Positions 19,933 to 30,976 are shown, counted from the first letter of the stretch. The stretch is 64,000 bases of DNA from Eucalyptus grandis (GCF_016545825.1 NC_052616.1:42701529-42765528), one strand, 5' to 3'. Notes: generated from the letters alone by a model not told the origin. A program made the numbers and translations.

Positions 19933-21725
19933 TGTGGCATCCTAGAATATCATGACAACCTCCAGATGTGCTATGAACCATGAATAGGTGATGGAAGCAC
20001 CATCATAGTATATTGTAACCATTAGACCCATGATTTACAATAAGATTAAGGCCGAGCTTTTAATGGATAATAAATTGATAGGAAAATTCTATTCTTGGCC
20101 ATGCGTTTTATAAGTTGGAATTTATTGATTTATGTTGCAAGTTTTATGGCCCTAGAAATTTCAATTAGGTATTTATATAAGTGGGGATTTAGAATAGATC
20201 ATTAAAAGAAGGAGTGGCCCGAAATTTTAAGCCCAAAGACCAGCCCCACCATTCGGCCACTAAGGCCTGGCCCGCGAAGCCCAAAGGGAGGGGGCTGCCA
20301 TCGACCGAAAGGGGAGAGGCCCTACCTAAGGATGGCCCATCAACCTGCATGCAAATCCCCAAGTGGCAAGAGAAGCTTGCCAAGTGTTAGTCCATTGTAG
20401 CCAAGTGTAAGATGCCATGCAAAATCAAATGATTGCTAATGATGAAGGGGAAAGAAAAGAGGAGGGGCGGATTGATGAAGGGGGTTTTCGACCGAGAGAG
20501 AGAGAGAGAGAGAGAGATGTGGTTATATATTGTGATAATAATGATACCGTCAGAGGTGTGAGCCGACGATGCCTCGAGAGTGTCAAGTTGGGTGTGAGCA
20601 ATAAATGAGGGATGCAAACATTGGTCCGTGGAAGGAAAATGATGAGATCCTTGTGAAAGATGAAAATTGAAATTGAATCATGTGCATGGGTGTATGCATG
20701 TGGCATGATACATGATCTGCTTATGAAAGTAAATTGATGCTATTTGACATTGAGAATGCGATCATGAAGGCTTGAATGGATCTCATTGGGGATGTATACA
20801 TGATTGTATGGATGACATGAATCATGCGTATGTATGTGCATATGCATGACTACATAGTGATATATGCACGACCGCATGGTGATGTATGCTCGATAGCATG
20901 GATGATATGTGCTTTACTCGTGATATCTTGATTGTCTTGCTTGTTGTATTGTGTAGTTTGATGGATCTTTACTGCTGAGTGGTTGTACTCACCTCTTTTG
21001 GGGACTCACATTTCAGATTGAGAGACGCCTCTATCACCTGTCATGTGTGGCACATTTTATGGATTACCTTATGATGTTGAGGTCGAGTGCTCGGAGCACC
21101 CCTGCATGGGTGTTCATGGTTTGGTGTTTATCCGCGTCCGTATTTTGGTCATGTATGATGTGGGCTTACCTAATGGCCCCGTAGTACAGGAGTTTCTATT
21201 TTTGTCCATGTTCGTCAAGATGGGAGGATGATGGGGATGTTGCCGCCGCCCCTGGCCGATGCACCGGGATACGTGTGATAGGAGCGTGTGACTAATGGAG
21301 GTTGACACTTTTTGGGATGGCTGACACTAGCTGATGGATAGATGTACATGTCTGATGTATAGTCGGGTTCTTTTTGGGTTTAGTTGAGCTTACTTAAAGT
21401 CTTGGCCCTTTTGTTGTACCGACTTGTGAAATCCATCTTAGTATGTAAATAAAAGTGGTTCGGCATTAGCTTTTATATATATATGAGAAGTGTAGTTGGT
21501 GTGTATTGCATCGTATTATTTAGTTTGTGTACGGGTTAGGGAGATGATGAATATGCTTCCGTTATATGAACTGCACTGGGACCGATCTAAATGATGTAAA
21601 CCCCCAGGTTTTATGGACCCGCTACAATTGAAATGGTATCGGAGTGACATCTTATTAGGACAAGTGATAGGTGAGTAGGCTGTGGCAACCCTAGCGGATC
21701 GGGGGTCGTGTCGAGGGGTGCCACA
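19933..21725 (+). repeat. 3' LTR of element A, internally deleted (1793 bp)
   Basis: Aligns to the 5' LTR at both ends, but 12419-13597 of the 5' LTR is missing at the GA repeat (junction near 20517), and about 225 bp of the minisatellite and a further short stretch near 20850 are also lost. The donor-bearing leader is gone. Hairpin pair 20976-21001 and acceptor 21016 remain. Confidence 0.88.
21025..21231 (+). pseudogene. 3' LTR copy of the family-A small protein, start lost and frameshifted
   Basis: The start codon equivalent is ACG instead of ATG. The frame matches the 5' copy up to the E-F-L segment, then a short insertion shifts it to an early TGA near 21229. A usable ATG at 21043 is internal. 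Confidence 0.7.
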
Positions 21726-22599
21726 TTCAAAGCCGCAAAGTTAGCCCGCTTCAGGCCCAGCCTAATTCAGCGACAAACCTCAGCTTGGGCTGAGATTTGT
21801 TGGGCCGATTTTAGGCCCGGTCCAAGCTCGTTGACGCCACCGCAAATCGAAGTTTCAGCCACTGTTGCATTGTCGTTGTGGTGAACTGATTTCCGCAATA
21901 AACCGATGAGTTTATGCACTAAACTCTTCTTAGTAGGCTAATAATGTTTAAGGGGTGTTTAGTTTAATTTAATTAGGACTTAGGTGACTAGTTAGATTAG
22001 ATTAGTGATTTAATTAGTAAATTGTGCATGTTAGGTGGTTAGGTTAGATTAAGTGAGGCCTAGATAAATTGTGCTATTTATCTAGAAGGGTTTGAGAATT
22101 TTCTAAGCCCGTATCGGTATTTAATTTAGTGATTTTGGCCTAGGTTAGTATTTTTAGAATTTAAATTGAATTATTTAATAATTTTAGAAACTAATTAATT
22201 ATTAATTATTTTTCCAGAAATTAGGTCGGGATAGCCGGTAACTGGAATTTCGTGCTGATTGCAATGATGCGGTTTAATTTCTACAATTGAGTGTTTAATT
22301 GTGCAATTTGTATTTAAGTTGTAATTTTGGGAATTTATCCCAAATTTGTATAATTTCATTAATTAATTAGAAATTACTGGGGTGTCGGTTTACAACGCCA
22401 AAAATATTTTCAGACTCTATATAAATAGTGAGATTTTCTAAAGTAAATGTATTAAATTTTTGGCTCAGGCCGATTGTATACCCACACACGATTTTTTTTT
22501 TTAGGTACCTTTAATATGGTGGAATTAGGCCAAGTTGGGTATTTAATTGAGGAATCGATGTGCAAAGCACAAGATCCTTGGCCAGGAGTAATGTATCAT

Positions 22600-22830
22600 G
22601 GTTTAGCTTTGGGGAGCATTAACACCATTATAGATCTCTAGCAGCTTCGGTGAGCAATAATACTTTAACAGCTTCGGTGAACACTATAGACATCAGCTTC
22701 GGTGAGCAGTAATTCTTTAGCAGCTTCGGTGAGCACAAGTTATCTAGCAACATCGGTGAGCAAATTTTAGATATTAACTTTGGGGAGCAATGATATATGA
22801 ATATATCTTTTTTAGCTTAGGTGAGCAGTG
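22600..22830 (+). repeat. Minisatellite in the LTR B1 intron ('agcttcggtgagcaataat')
   Basis: About eight units of 28-32 bp. Each contains GGTGAGC or GGGGAGC, which resembles a splice donor. The copy in LTR F has the related 'agcttgtgtgagcaataat'. Confidence 0.85.
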
Positions 22831-22957
22831 TTCGAATCAACAAAATTCATATATGGCATCAATGACATGGAGTCGAATGAGTCGACTAATTGATGGTTGA
22901 ATTGAATTGAATTGAATTGAATTGTTTGGTCGAGTATTTGATTGTACTGACCTGCAG

Positions 22958-22974
22958 GGTAGACTTGAGACAAG
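22958..22974 (+). other. Predicted 17-nt microexon of LTR B1
   Basis: Bounded by GACCTGCAG upstream and AAG|GTAAGTCC downstream. The next acceptor is AATTTTCAG at 23101. At 17 nt the frame would change relative to the 18-nt copies. Confidence 0.55.
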
Positions 22975-23424
22975 GTAAGTCCATATGATTGTGTGATTGT
23001 GTGGTTAGGACTCCTTTGGGCGTATTATCCTCCTAATTGGGGTTTAGAGCGTGAACTCGCTAAGATTTATATCTCACCCTGTTGTGGGCTTAAATTTTCA
23101 GGATCGTCGAGTGGAGGACCTGGAGCCGAGAGGAGGTGATCTGAAATGTAGGTCAATTATGACCACTTCTTTTTAGAAAGTCAATCTTTGTAGTCTTTTA
23201 GTCATAGACCTTGTACATGATTCAGTGTGTATATAAAGGTGTGTTTTGTTTGTGAATTTGTTTTATGTTTTTCTATCCCAAGCTATTGATGTCAGGGGAT
23301 TAGTAATTTGCTTCCGCATGTGCATTAAAATGAAAGGGTTGGCAACTCATCCTGGAAAGTCGCAAAATTTTATCGACCAAAGAGGGATGGGCACATGCTC
23401 GGAGGTTTGGGATATGACATGTGG

Positions 23425-26057
23425 CATGTGAGAAATCATCTATGATTGTGAGGAAAAATCGTGATCCATCATGGTGCAAAGTGTGGTATGGTCCCCTGAC
23501 ATATCAACATGAATTAAAGAAAAAATACCATCTACTCGGTAACTACTGTTTTGGAAAGGAGCACTAGTCTGTTTTGCCAAAGGGCAGATGGGACATTGAG
23601 GATAATGGAATGAAACAGTGTGACCCATTCTTTGATGATAAAGAAAATTCTTGTCATTGGTAGCAGTGTTACACAATGATTTATTGATTTCAACAAGAGA
23701 CAATTTAAAAGTGCTAGGAATGTTGATCCAAAAATAAAGCCCTCGATAGATTCTACCCAAACCCATCAGTTTGCCAGTCGAAAAGGCCTGAAAGAAATAT
23801 TTATCAGAGTCAAAAGAGACATGACATGAATTTTCTTCACAAGCTCGAGAGACTCATATGCGGTTGAAATGGAAATCAGGAACATAAAGCACATTTCGAA
23901 GTGTGATGAGAGAACTAAGATTCACAGTTCTAGTGATTGCAACATCTGTGGTGTTTCCATTTGAGAGTTGTACCGATATATGAATAGATAACTTCTCAAT
24001 TTTGGAAAAGAAACTTTTGTTGTAGACAATGTGATCACTAGCACCCAAATCGATTATCCAAGCAACCTTCGAAATTGAGCTCATTAAACAATAAGAAATA
24101 CCTATGAAGCTCCCATTTTTACTAGAAGCATCCAATTTCTTTAAGGCTTCCATCAGCTCTTGATATTCCCTATGAGTAATTGAATTGTTTGCTGGTTGTC
24201 CTGACACCTGAAAGACGGTTATAAATTTTCCCTTTTCTTTTTCGCCAGGTTTACCATGCAATTTCCAACAATTTTCAATTGTATGGTGTTGGCGCTTACA
24301 ATATTCGCAATATAACTTACCATTTCCTTTTTTATTATTGTTTTTCATAATTGAAGAAGGCTTGTTCAAGGGCTGGAAAGCATGGGCCATCGTTGCCCCA
24401 TATGGGCCCTCAGATCCAGTAAAAAAATGGCCGCGTGAATTGTCCAATCCATAGAGTATCAACCCACGTGAACCGTCGGATTTAGGGGTACCATTGCTCC
24501 GTGGATCGTCGAATCTAGTTGCTCCAAAAAACGATCATGGGCCGTCCGATTGTTCAACAAAATCGTGGCCATCCACCAGATTCTTGTATCTTCTAGGGTC
24601 TTCTTCGACAAACCCTAGATGCACCCCTTGATGCTCTCTCCCTCTTATGGCTTTCCATGGCAGGAGAGAAAGAAACTTCGCCACCGAGCCATTCCTTCGC
24701 CATGTTTCCTGTAGTCTGCTGCCTTTTGTTGGCTTTCCTCTTGTATTGCAAGTTGGTAGATGCGGCCAAGGCTTGGCACGGGCTCCATGGTCAAGATCTG
24801 TGAGCAAAATGAGAGATAAGTTTTGTTCAAAATGAGGAGAAACCTCGTTGCCTTCACCCCATCCTGCATGTTTTTGTACTGCTATAGAATGGGCTCCAAT
24901 CAATCGAACTTCTCTTAAGCTATTTCCAAATCATTCCACAGACCCGAAAGTTTATTATAAACCGCTGCAACAATCATGTTTCCCTGTTTTAGTTCCAAGA
25001 TCTGTTGTGTCAAGGAAAAAAATTTGACTTGATCCAATTTTCCATACATTTCCTTAATGTTCTCCCATATTCTTTTTGAATCCTCTATCGGGGAAGTTCG
25101 GCTACGACTTCTAGAGCGATGCAATTTCCGATCCATGTTTTGACTAGTTGATTGCATTTGTTCCAAAGCCGTGCCATTCGCTCGTCAGTCGGAACCGGAA
25201 TTGTTCCGTCAATAAAACCCTCATTATCTTTCGTTAATAGCGCACGTTGGAACTCCTGCGACCAGCTCGAGTAATTGTCTGGTCCGATTAATTGCTGAGC
25301 AACGACCTTCAGTTATGGTCTGTCGGCATTTGTTGTGTAAAGGGGGTCGTCGGGCTCCGGCTGGCCGCTAGCAGCGAAGATTTGGTATGGGAGGAAACCG
25401 AGCGGCGGATTCGGGTAGGGATTTGCTCCCAAACCCGGACGGCTAGATCCGATTCCATAACTTGCATTGAAAAATCCCAGACCCGAGTAGGGATTTGTTC
25501 CCTTGCCCAATTTGCCTAACTCGCCTGTCTGTTGTGGGTTGATGGTTGGGTTTGCCCCGTTGTTGGTTGGTGGGCCTCCATCAGTCTCCACGCTACTTTG
25601 ATAGCCTGGCAATGATGTATTTGGGCATGGCCCATAGTACTATGGATATGGTACCCATTGGTAATGATGGCTCGAAAAGGGCTACCCCATATTAAACTAA
25701 GCTGGAATAGGTGCCCACTGCATGTGTTGGGCCTGACTTTGGACCTGTTGCTCGGATACAGTAACTATTGCCGAAGAATCTTGGATTTGCGAGGCTTGTG
25801 AGGTTGCCTCTCCTGTAGACTGGTCGTCAGAGGGTGAGGTCAGGTTTTGTGGTTTGTTCACAGTGAAAGATTTCTCCTAAAAAAGAAATTTCTGCTCTGC
25901 AGATTGAATTTTCTTTGGCAAAGTGAAGACGGAGACTCAAGAACGAATTCCTACCGAAGGCTGTTTTGTTTTGCAGATTGGTTGTTGCAACAACAAGACA
26001 GAGAAGAACAAAGGCAATTCGGAAAAGGGATGCAAAAGCTATGCCAGGACCAGAATC
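23425..26057 (-). pseudogene. Copia gag, protease and integrase N-part
   Basis: From right to left: gag N-terminus rich in Pro, Gly, Asn (about 25612-25313), gag core with Q-Q-I-L-E-L-K-Q-G (25166-24915), a zinc knuckle C-E-Y-C-K-R-Q-H-H-T-I-E-N-C (about 24320-24275), protease D-L-G-A-S-D-H (about 24050, the usual D-S/T-G-A altered at its second residue), the integrase zinc domain H-Q-R-M-G-H ... C-P-I-C and I-H-V-D-M-S-G near 23500. The core is cut at 23424 by LTR B1 and continues at 5664. Frameshifts at about 24900 and 23455. Confidence 0.9.
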
Positions 26058-26069
26058 GCTCTGATACCA
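26058..26069 (-). other. Copia primer-binding site
   Basis: On the minus strand TGGTATCAGAGC follows the 5' LTR end directly; complementary to initiator tRNA-Met. Confidence 0.9.
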
Positions 26070-26301
26070 TGTCACGAATGTAATTGAAGAAGAAAATGTG
26101 GGAAACTACTCGGAGAGGAAAATGTATTGATCTCATTCAATTGTATAATCTGTATACAAGAGTGTATATATCACAAGAGGAGACTCAATAAATAAGTAAA
26201 TAAATATTTTTCTAATCTTTCTAACCCTAAAATAATCACAAATTCTATCAATTACAATCCACATAAATCTTCAATCATACCTTCAATCATATCTTCCAAC
26301 A
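26070..26301 (-). repeat. 5' LTR of the copia element
   Basis: 232 bp, the pair of 2874-3093. It ends at the target duplication aaatg in the signal-peptide codons of the DUF26 gene. Confidence 0.9.
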
Positions 26302-26323
26302 AAATGGTGCCGCAAGAATTCAT
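26302..26323 (-). pseudogene. Severed start of the DUF26 secretory protein gene
   Basis: On the minus strand, ATG at 26323 opens M-N-S-C-G-T-I and runs straight into the copia LTR. Removing the copia element and one copy of its 5-base target duplication joins this frame to a hydrophobic stretch (H-L-S-L-I-F-F-F-F-S-F-L-S) at 2868-2830 and then to the mature DUF26 N-terminus, giving an ordinary plant signal peptide. The split is therefore within codons 7-8. Confidence 0.75.
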
Positions 26324-26860
26324 TTTTTGATGATTGGATGGCTGAGAAGAGACATTCAGAAGATTTTTATGTAGAGTAGTGTCAAATCATAACTTTTGTT
26401 ATGCATTGACCACAAGACTACGCGCAATTCAACCAAATTTATGAAAGGCTTTGATTATGGAAGCCACTGGGGTCGCCGTACCGTAAGTCAGTTAAGTCAA
26501 TTTTTGCTACAGCCTTCTCTTCTTTTGTATGCAAGCGAAGACTTGCACAGAACATTGACGTCAAGGGCACCGTGGATCTCACTCATCGTGTGTAGAGTGA
26601 TGGTCCAGCACGTCTTTAATAAGAATAAAATCAGAAAAGAAACGAAAAAGAGGGCTGAGCGTTTCATAGCAGTGGAGAAGCGAGAGTTGCCGTGTTTTCT
26701 TGCTGAAAAAGAAAAGAGAGAGGTCTTGTGGCTTTTCCCGAATTGGCTATTTCTCATAAAATTTTGGGTCTTGTTTTTCTACTTTGAATTTAATTTTCAG
26801 CACCATATTTACTTGTTTGGTTTGATAGTGGTGAAATTTTGTAACTAGTTGCTGTTGAGA
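26324..26860 (-). promoter_or_regulatory. Likely upstream region of the split DUF26 gene
   Basis: Lies directly 5' of the ATG at 26323. A perfect 10-base palindrome TTGACGTCAA at 26555-26564 combines a TGACGTCA bZIP/TGA-type site with two opposed TTGAC W-box cores, plausible for a stress-responsive secreted protein. No clear TATA box seen. The plus-strand ORF here has no known domain. Confidence 0.35.
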
Positions 26861-26954
26861 TTGATTTGACATTAGTTCATTGAGTTTGGGGGGAAGGTAT
26901 CAATCCTGGAAAGGTTTAAGTCCTCAACAATTGATGCTGTCTTTCCCCAACAAA

Positions 26955-27330
26955 GTGATATTAGAGCTAGCACTGATGGAGGAAACCATTGGCACCATGC
27001 TTAAGTTAAATGCTTCAGATTATTTTATTTGGATATCTCAGATTAAAGACATTGTCTTGTCAAAATTTATATGATCCCATCACTGGGGATAGAGGTAAAG
27101 AAGACAAAGAAGATAAAGAACAGGAGCGAATCAATTAGAAAACAATTGGCTCTATTCACAATAGATTGATCATAATTTTTTATATCATGCTCCTCAAGAA
27201 ACAAATGTTAACACATTGCAGAAGAAATTGTAAGATGTGTGCAAGAGGGGATCTCACAAAATACAGCATTCTTAATTAAGAGATTTGTAAATTTGAGATA
27301 CAAGGAATAGAAGTAGCATGTCTAAGTAAT
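26955..27330 (+). pseudogene. Relic of a second copia gag
   Basis: A primer-site-like 'gtgatattagagct' near 26956 is followed by a decayed frame with L-N-A-S-D-Y-F-I-W and a downstream I-G-S-I-H-N-R-L, the layout of copia gag N-termini. Stops and shifts throughout. Nothing recognisable from 27330 to 27414. Confidence 0.5.
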
Positions 27331-27414
27331 CGACTCAATGTTATGATGTCGTAAATTAGTTGAAAAACTAGAAATTGGTCCCGGTGATGAGTAATTGACA
27401 TGACATTTTTAAAT

Positions 27415-27838
27415 CATTTTTTTCTCCTACGAAGATTTTTTTTTGTTATTTTCTTCTTCAAAATCTTGTTTAAATTAGATTAAAAACTAAAAGGCTAAAA
27501 TTATATTTTAAAAAATTGAAAAAAAAAATGGCAAAGTGCAAGAAGCACGGTCACCAGCCTTAGGGAGGAACCATGTAGCCTAAAACTGGGTGCCCTCAAC
27601 CTTGTTAGGCCTAGGCACCCTCCTAGAGCCGGCGAGGGGCCGACCACCCTTGCCCATTGTCGACGACCTCCATTGGCCCCTTTGGCAATGGGTGGCAGTG
27701 CCCCACTAGCGAGCCCTACTCTTTTCCTTTTTTGAATTTTTTTAAATATAAATTTTTAGCATTTTTATTTTTAATCTAATTTAAATAAGATTTAAAGAAG
27801 GAATAACAAAAAGGCCATATGTGAGAGAGAAATTAATT
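27415..27838. mobile_element. Foldback/MITE-like element with about 75-110 bp inverted arms
   Basis: The left arm contains 'tttaaattagattaaaaact' and the right arm, reversed, 'tttaaattagattaaaaata', in an arm alignment running at least 27460-27535 against 27730-27800 and weakly outward. A GC-rich middle (27540-27720, 'gagccggcgaggggccgacc') separates the arms. No ORF. Target duplication not resolved. Confidence 0.65.
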
Positions 27839-29875
27839 TAAAAAGGCTACATATGCATTTTTGTTGGATAAATTGACGGTCTGAACGAAGAATTTGATTG
27901 TACTAATTTAATAAGTTTTAGTATTTGATTACGCTTTTTGAAAGTTTTAGGACTTAATTGCACTTTCTTGACAAGTTTATGACTTCTAGTGCACTTTAGT
28001 GACAAGTTTTATGTGAATTAAATTTAATAGTCATTGGAAATGGAATATATGGAACTAAATTGAGTCAAATTGATCCAACAAAATTGTCGTGAAATGAATT
28101 GATTGAATATTTATGATCTTGTGATTTATATCATGCATAACGTTACTGGAGCCATGACCTTTCTCGCTTCTTGTTCGATGCCTCTATTGAGGGAGACTTG
28201 TAGTGGCCCTCCAAATGAATAAGCCCTAAGATGGTTAATGGATTAACAAACTAGCACAAATAATCCCTCTTGTGAGGCGGTGCTAGTAATTGGCCCAAGT
28301 TCTCCAAAAGCCTAACAATTGCAGCTTGATTTCCTTGGTTAATTATGTAATGCTATTTTTAATTTAAGAACGGCCACCAATCTATTAAAGATTAGTTAGA
28401 GGCCAAGTAAAACGTGAGAGGTTGTTTTACTTTTGTAAGTTAGAGACTCAAGCCTAGGGCCTCGATAACACTAGATGTCTATCTAATGCCTAATTTGGTA
28501 TATTTTCCTCTTTCTTGAAAACATTTAATCCTCCGATCTTTCCAACTTCTAAAATCCGAAGCACACGCATCTACATGACCACACATGATCAAAGTTGTAT
28601 AATACAAGAACATTAACTGTCAAAATAACATCATACCAAGTAAAAAACTATGATATCAAAAGCAATTGAGGCGCAATAAGAAAACCCAATATTAGTTGGG
28701 CAAAAAATATACATTCTCTCATTGTCGAACCTTGGAATAGCACTGCCGAGGCTGCTAATAATTAAGGCTGCTAAATTAAGGAGTGCATGTCTCCTAAAGC
28801 TAAATGATGATAATAATGATAACATGATTAGATATCTAAACTATACCAAGAATGTGTTGGATAAATTTAAATTAATAAACATAATGAAAATTCTATAAAT
28901 ATGAGGCGAGCATGTGATTGTGACTCGGGAATGATGCAATAATGCAATGGGTCGTCCTAAACCGACTGTCCAGCCCATTCGATGTGTTGGACAGTTAGCT
29001 AAATGTGCTCATTGCCCACTAAACAATTCCAAATAAACATGGAATCTTGGTGATAGGTGAATGATGATGTGTGATTCCACTAAAATATGAGATTAAACAA
29101 CGTAAGTGGCAAAAGAAATAAGGTTCATCACATCTAAGGACCAATCCTTGGAGCCGGTTGACGCCAGGTCTCAAACATCACAAACATGGCATTCAACATA
29201 GGAATCGACATTACATCTCAATCTATCATAGAATATGACACCGACATGAGTAAATGATGAAGAAAAATGAACTTTACATCCTAGGGCCCTCGGCCAAAGC
29301 ATGGGTTGAGACACATTTGCAAGGTTTTTCAACAAAAAAAATCAAGGGAAACGGCTAGACAAAGCTAGTAGGGGTGGGAGGTGGAAATGGACCAGTTTAA
29401 CAACGAACTTAATTCTAACATAACCCAAAAAGGTCAAATCATATGTACTAGATCCCATAACTGTGTCAATCCATCGGTAGACCAAGGTAGTGGATTCGTA
29501 ATGCATGCAATGGCTATGTGAGCCGCCATACCTCGGCTTTTAACTGTAATCCGAAACTTGTTTATCTTTGGAGAACAAGTTACAAACAAGTTACAACTTG
29601 AAATGATAAAGGGACGAAAGTGTTTTACCTTGAATTCGTGAAGTAATGGGTCCTAGGCTCTCACTCAACTCACAATATTTAGCAAAACTGACACAGATTG
29701 CTCTAGTTCCCTCAACCTTCACTTGTTACTTAACGATTTTGGGTTCCTCAAATCATAATTTTTATGGTTTTTCAAGCCTAGAGAGAGTTGAAGGAAATGA
29801 AGACTAGAGAATGAGCTAGAGAAATGAGGTGGAAATGAGAGGGATGGGTTTAGAGAGAGAGAAAAATATTATCTT
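27839..29875. other. Long AT-rich stretch, no gene; possible decayed minus-strand LTR from 28199
   Basis: 27839-28198 shows nothing definable. From 28199 the plus strand begins TGTAGTGGCCC, like the reversed ends of neighbouring LTRs. A minus-strand donor-like CAAG|GTAAAA sits near 29627 after a purine-rich leader (29780-29870), the layout of LTRs C and G. I found no acceptor hairpin or ORF, so this is only a suggestion. Confidence 0.25.
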
Positions 29876-30275
29876 GAATCCCTCGAGATTGTTGCCCAAA
29901 AAGTCTTAAATCTAATGTACGGCAGCTAATTTAGTCCTAAATATTTCAATTGTATCAATTCAGTCTGAAACTTATTATAAGGCAACCGGTTTAGTCATAA
30001 ACCTTTTGCCATACTAAGTTTGTCCTAAACTTTTGGATAGTTTGTCAATTTATTCATAAATCTTTTAGTAATTTGCCAATATAATTCTTCCGAATAAGTT
30101 TGGTTGGAAATTGCCTAAAGACTACACTGCCAAATTATTAAAAGGTTTATGATTAAATTGATAAATCGTCAAAATTGTTAAGGCTAAATTGGCATAAGTA
30201 AATGGTTTAGGACTAAATTGGTCGTTGTATAATAAGTCTAAGAATTTTTGGACAATTTTTCTGGATCCCTTTATA
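29876..30275. mobile_element. MITE-like inverted-repeat element of about 400 bp
   Basis: Reverse complementing the right half gives 'gggatccagaaaaattgtcc', 'caatttagtcctaaacc' and 'atcaatttaatcataaacc', matching the left half ('gaatccctcgagattgttgcc', 'gctaatttagtcctaaa', 'gtcaatttattcataaatc') in order. The fold centre lies near 30100. It encodes nothing. 30276-30672 beyond it shows nothing definable. Confidence 0.65.
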
Positions 30276-30672
30276 TGGTCACTGGCCAAGCCCATCTTTA
30301 CCCAATAGTTTCTAACCAATATCCACTGGTTCAAAGCCCTAAAGTGCATTGGTTTTTGTCCAACATTTCAAGCTTGATCCATCGAGTCTTTGTCACTAAA
30401 ATTAGTCAACTTGGGTCATGGGCCAGGCTTGGGCACACTATGCAATCGCATGGAAATGACGAATATGTAGTTATTGTTCGTCCGTTTTGACTTAATTTCG
30501 TAGTGAAGTGAGCTAATATGTAGATTACAATAATGCAAAATTTTAGGCCAAACGGACATTAGAAACTCCCACTTTGATGCCCTCATATCACCGCTTATGG
30601 ACTGCCTGCCTCGTGTAAGGATCAATCAATACCTTTGATTAATGCAAATTTGGGAAATTGTTTCTTTTTGGA

Positions 30673-30772
30673 NNNNNNNNNNNNNNNNNNNNNNNNNNNN
30701 NNNNNNNNNNNNNNNNNNNNNNNNNNNNNNNNNNNNNNNNNNNNNNNNNNNNNNNNNNNNNNNNNNNNNNNN
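30673..30772. other. Assembly gap, exactly 100 N
   Basis: 100 undetermined bases, a customary placeholder for unknown length. It abuts a tandem repeat array, a likely reason for the break. The 5' part of LTR B3 is missing here. Confidence 0.98.
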
Positions 30773-30976
30773 TACCACTAAATATAAGAAATTGCCGGGA
30801 GTGGGGCCGTGATGCCACTAAATATCGAAAATTACCAAGTGGGGCCGTGACACCACTAAATATCGAAAATTGCTGAGTGGGACCGTAATGCGCCACTAAA
30901 TATAAGAAAATTGCTCAGTAGGGCCGTAATTTCCACTACACTTAGAAAAGTTGCTAGTGGGGCGGTGATGGCCACT
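30773..30976 (+). repeat. Minisatellite 'aattgccgagtggggccgtgatgccactaaatatcg'-type, about 5 units
   Basis: 36-40 bp units shared with the 3' LTR array at 40056-40440. The array probably extends into the gap. Confidence 0.9.

Larger units (their letters stand above)
11829..21725 (+). mobile_element. Complete but dead Ty3/gypsy chromovirus A (Del/Tekay-like)
   Basis: 5' LTR 11829-15105, PBS 15116-15127, gag, protease, RT, RNase H, integrase, C-terminal chromodomain, purine tract, 3' LTR 19933-21725. LTR termini are TGTGGCA...TGCCACA. Flanking pentamers are TTTGA (left) and TTCAA (right), so the duplication is imperfect or decayed. Flanks on both sides belong to LTR B1. LTRs are about 95% alike where they align, but the 3' LTR has lost about 1.4 kb. 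Pol carries many stops and frameshifts. Confidence 0.9.
5670..23419 (+). mobile_element. Solo LTR B1 (gypsy family B), itself carrying two nested insertions
   Basis: Pieces 5670-6389, 10881-11828 and 21726-23419 add up to about 3.36 kb and follow the same order as the other B LTRs: TGTGACA start, 'accaagagtcaccaatgtgt', GC-rich exon-like block, a GTGAGT-type donor site now ATGAGT (about 21925), minisatellite, microexon 22958-22974, acceptor at 23101, and an end matching ...TGTGACA (here ATATGACA). No internal region or second LTR remains, hence a solo LTR made by LTR-LTR recombination. The last exon has lost the small-protein core found in B2. Confidence 0.88.
2874..26301 (-). mobile_element. 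Ty1/copia element, split by nested insertions
   Basis: Short LTRs (about 220-232 bp) flank a minus-strand gag-protease-integrase-RT-RNase H order. LTR ends are TGTTGG...TGACA, target duplications are gaatg (2869-2873) and aaatg (26302-26306), one mismatch. The element is split inside the integrase core by solo LTR B1 (5670-23419, TSD TGTGG). Without that insert the copia is about 5.7 kb, a normal length. Both halves carry frameshifts and stops, so it is dead. Confidence 0.9.

Noticed and set aside
11824..21730. Exact target duplication for element A
   Set aside because: Flanks are TTTGA and TTCAA, only three of five match; I call the element complete from its LTR ends, not from the duplication.
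24535..24903. 122-aa minus-strand ORF in copia gag region
   Set aside because: Alternative frame of frameshifted gag; the gag frame explains the sequence better.
30639..30896. ORFs across the gap
   Set aside because: Their middle is made of N; the rest is minisatellite.
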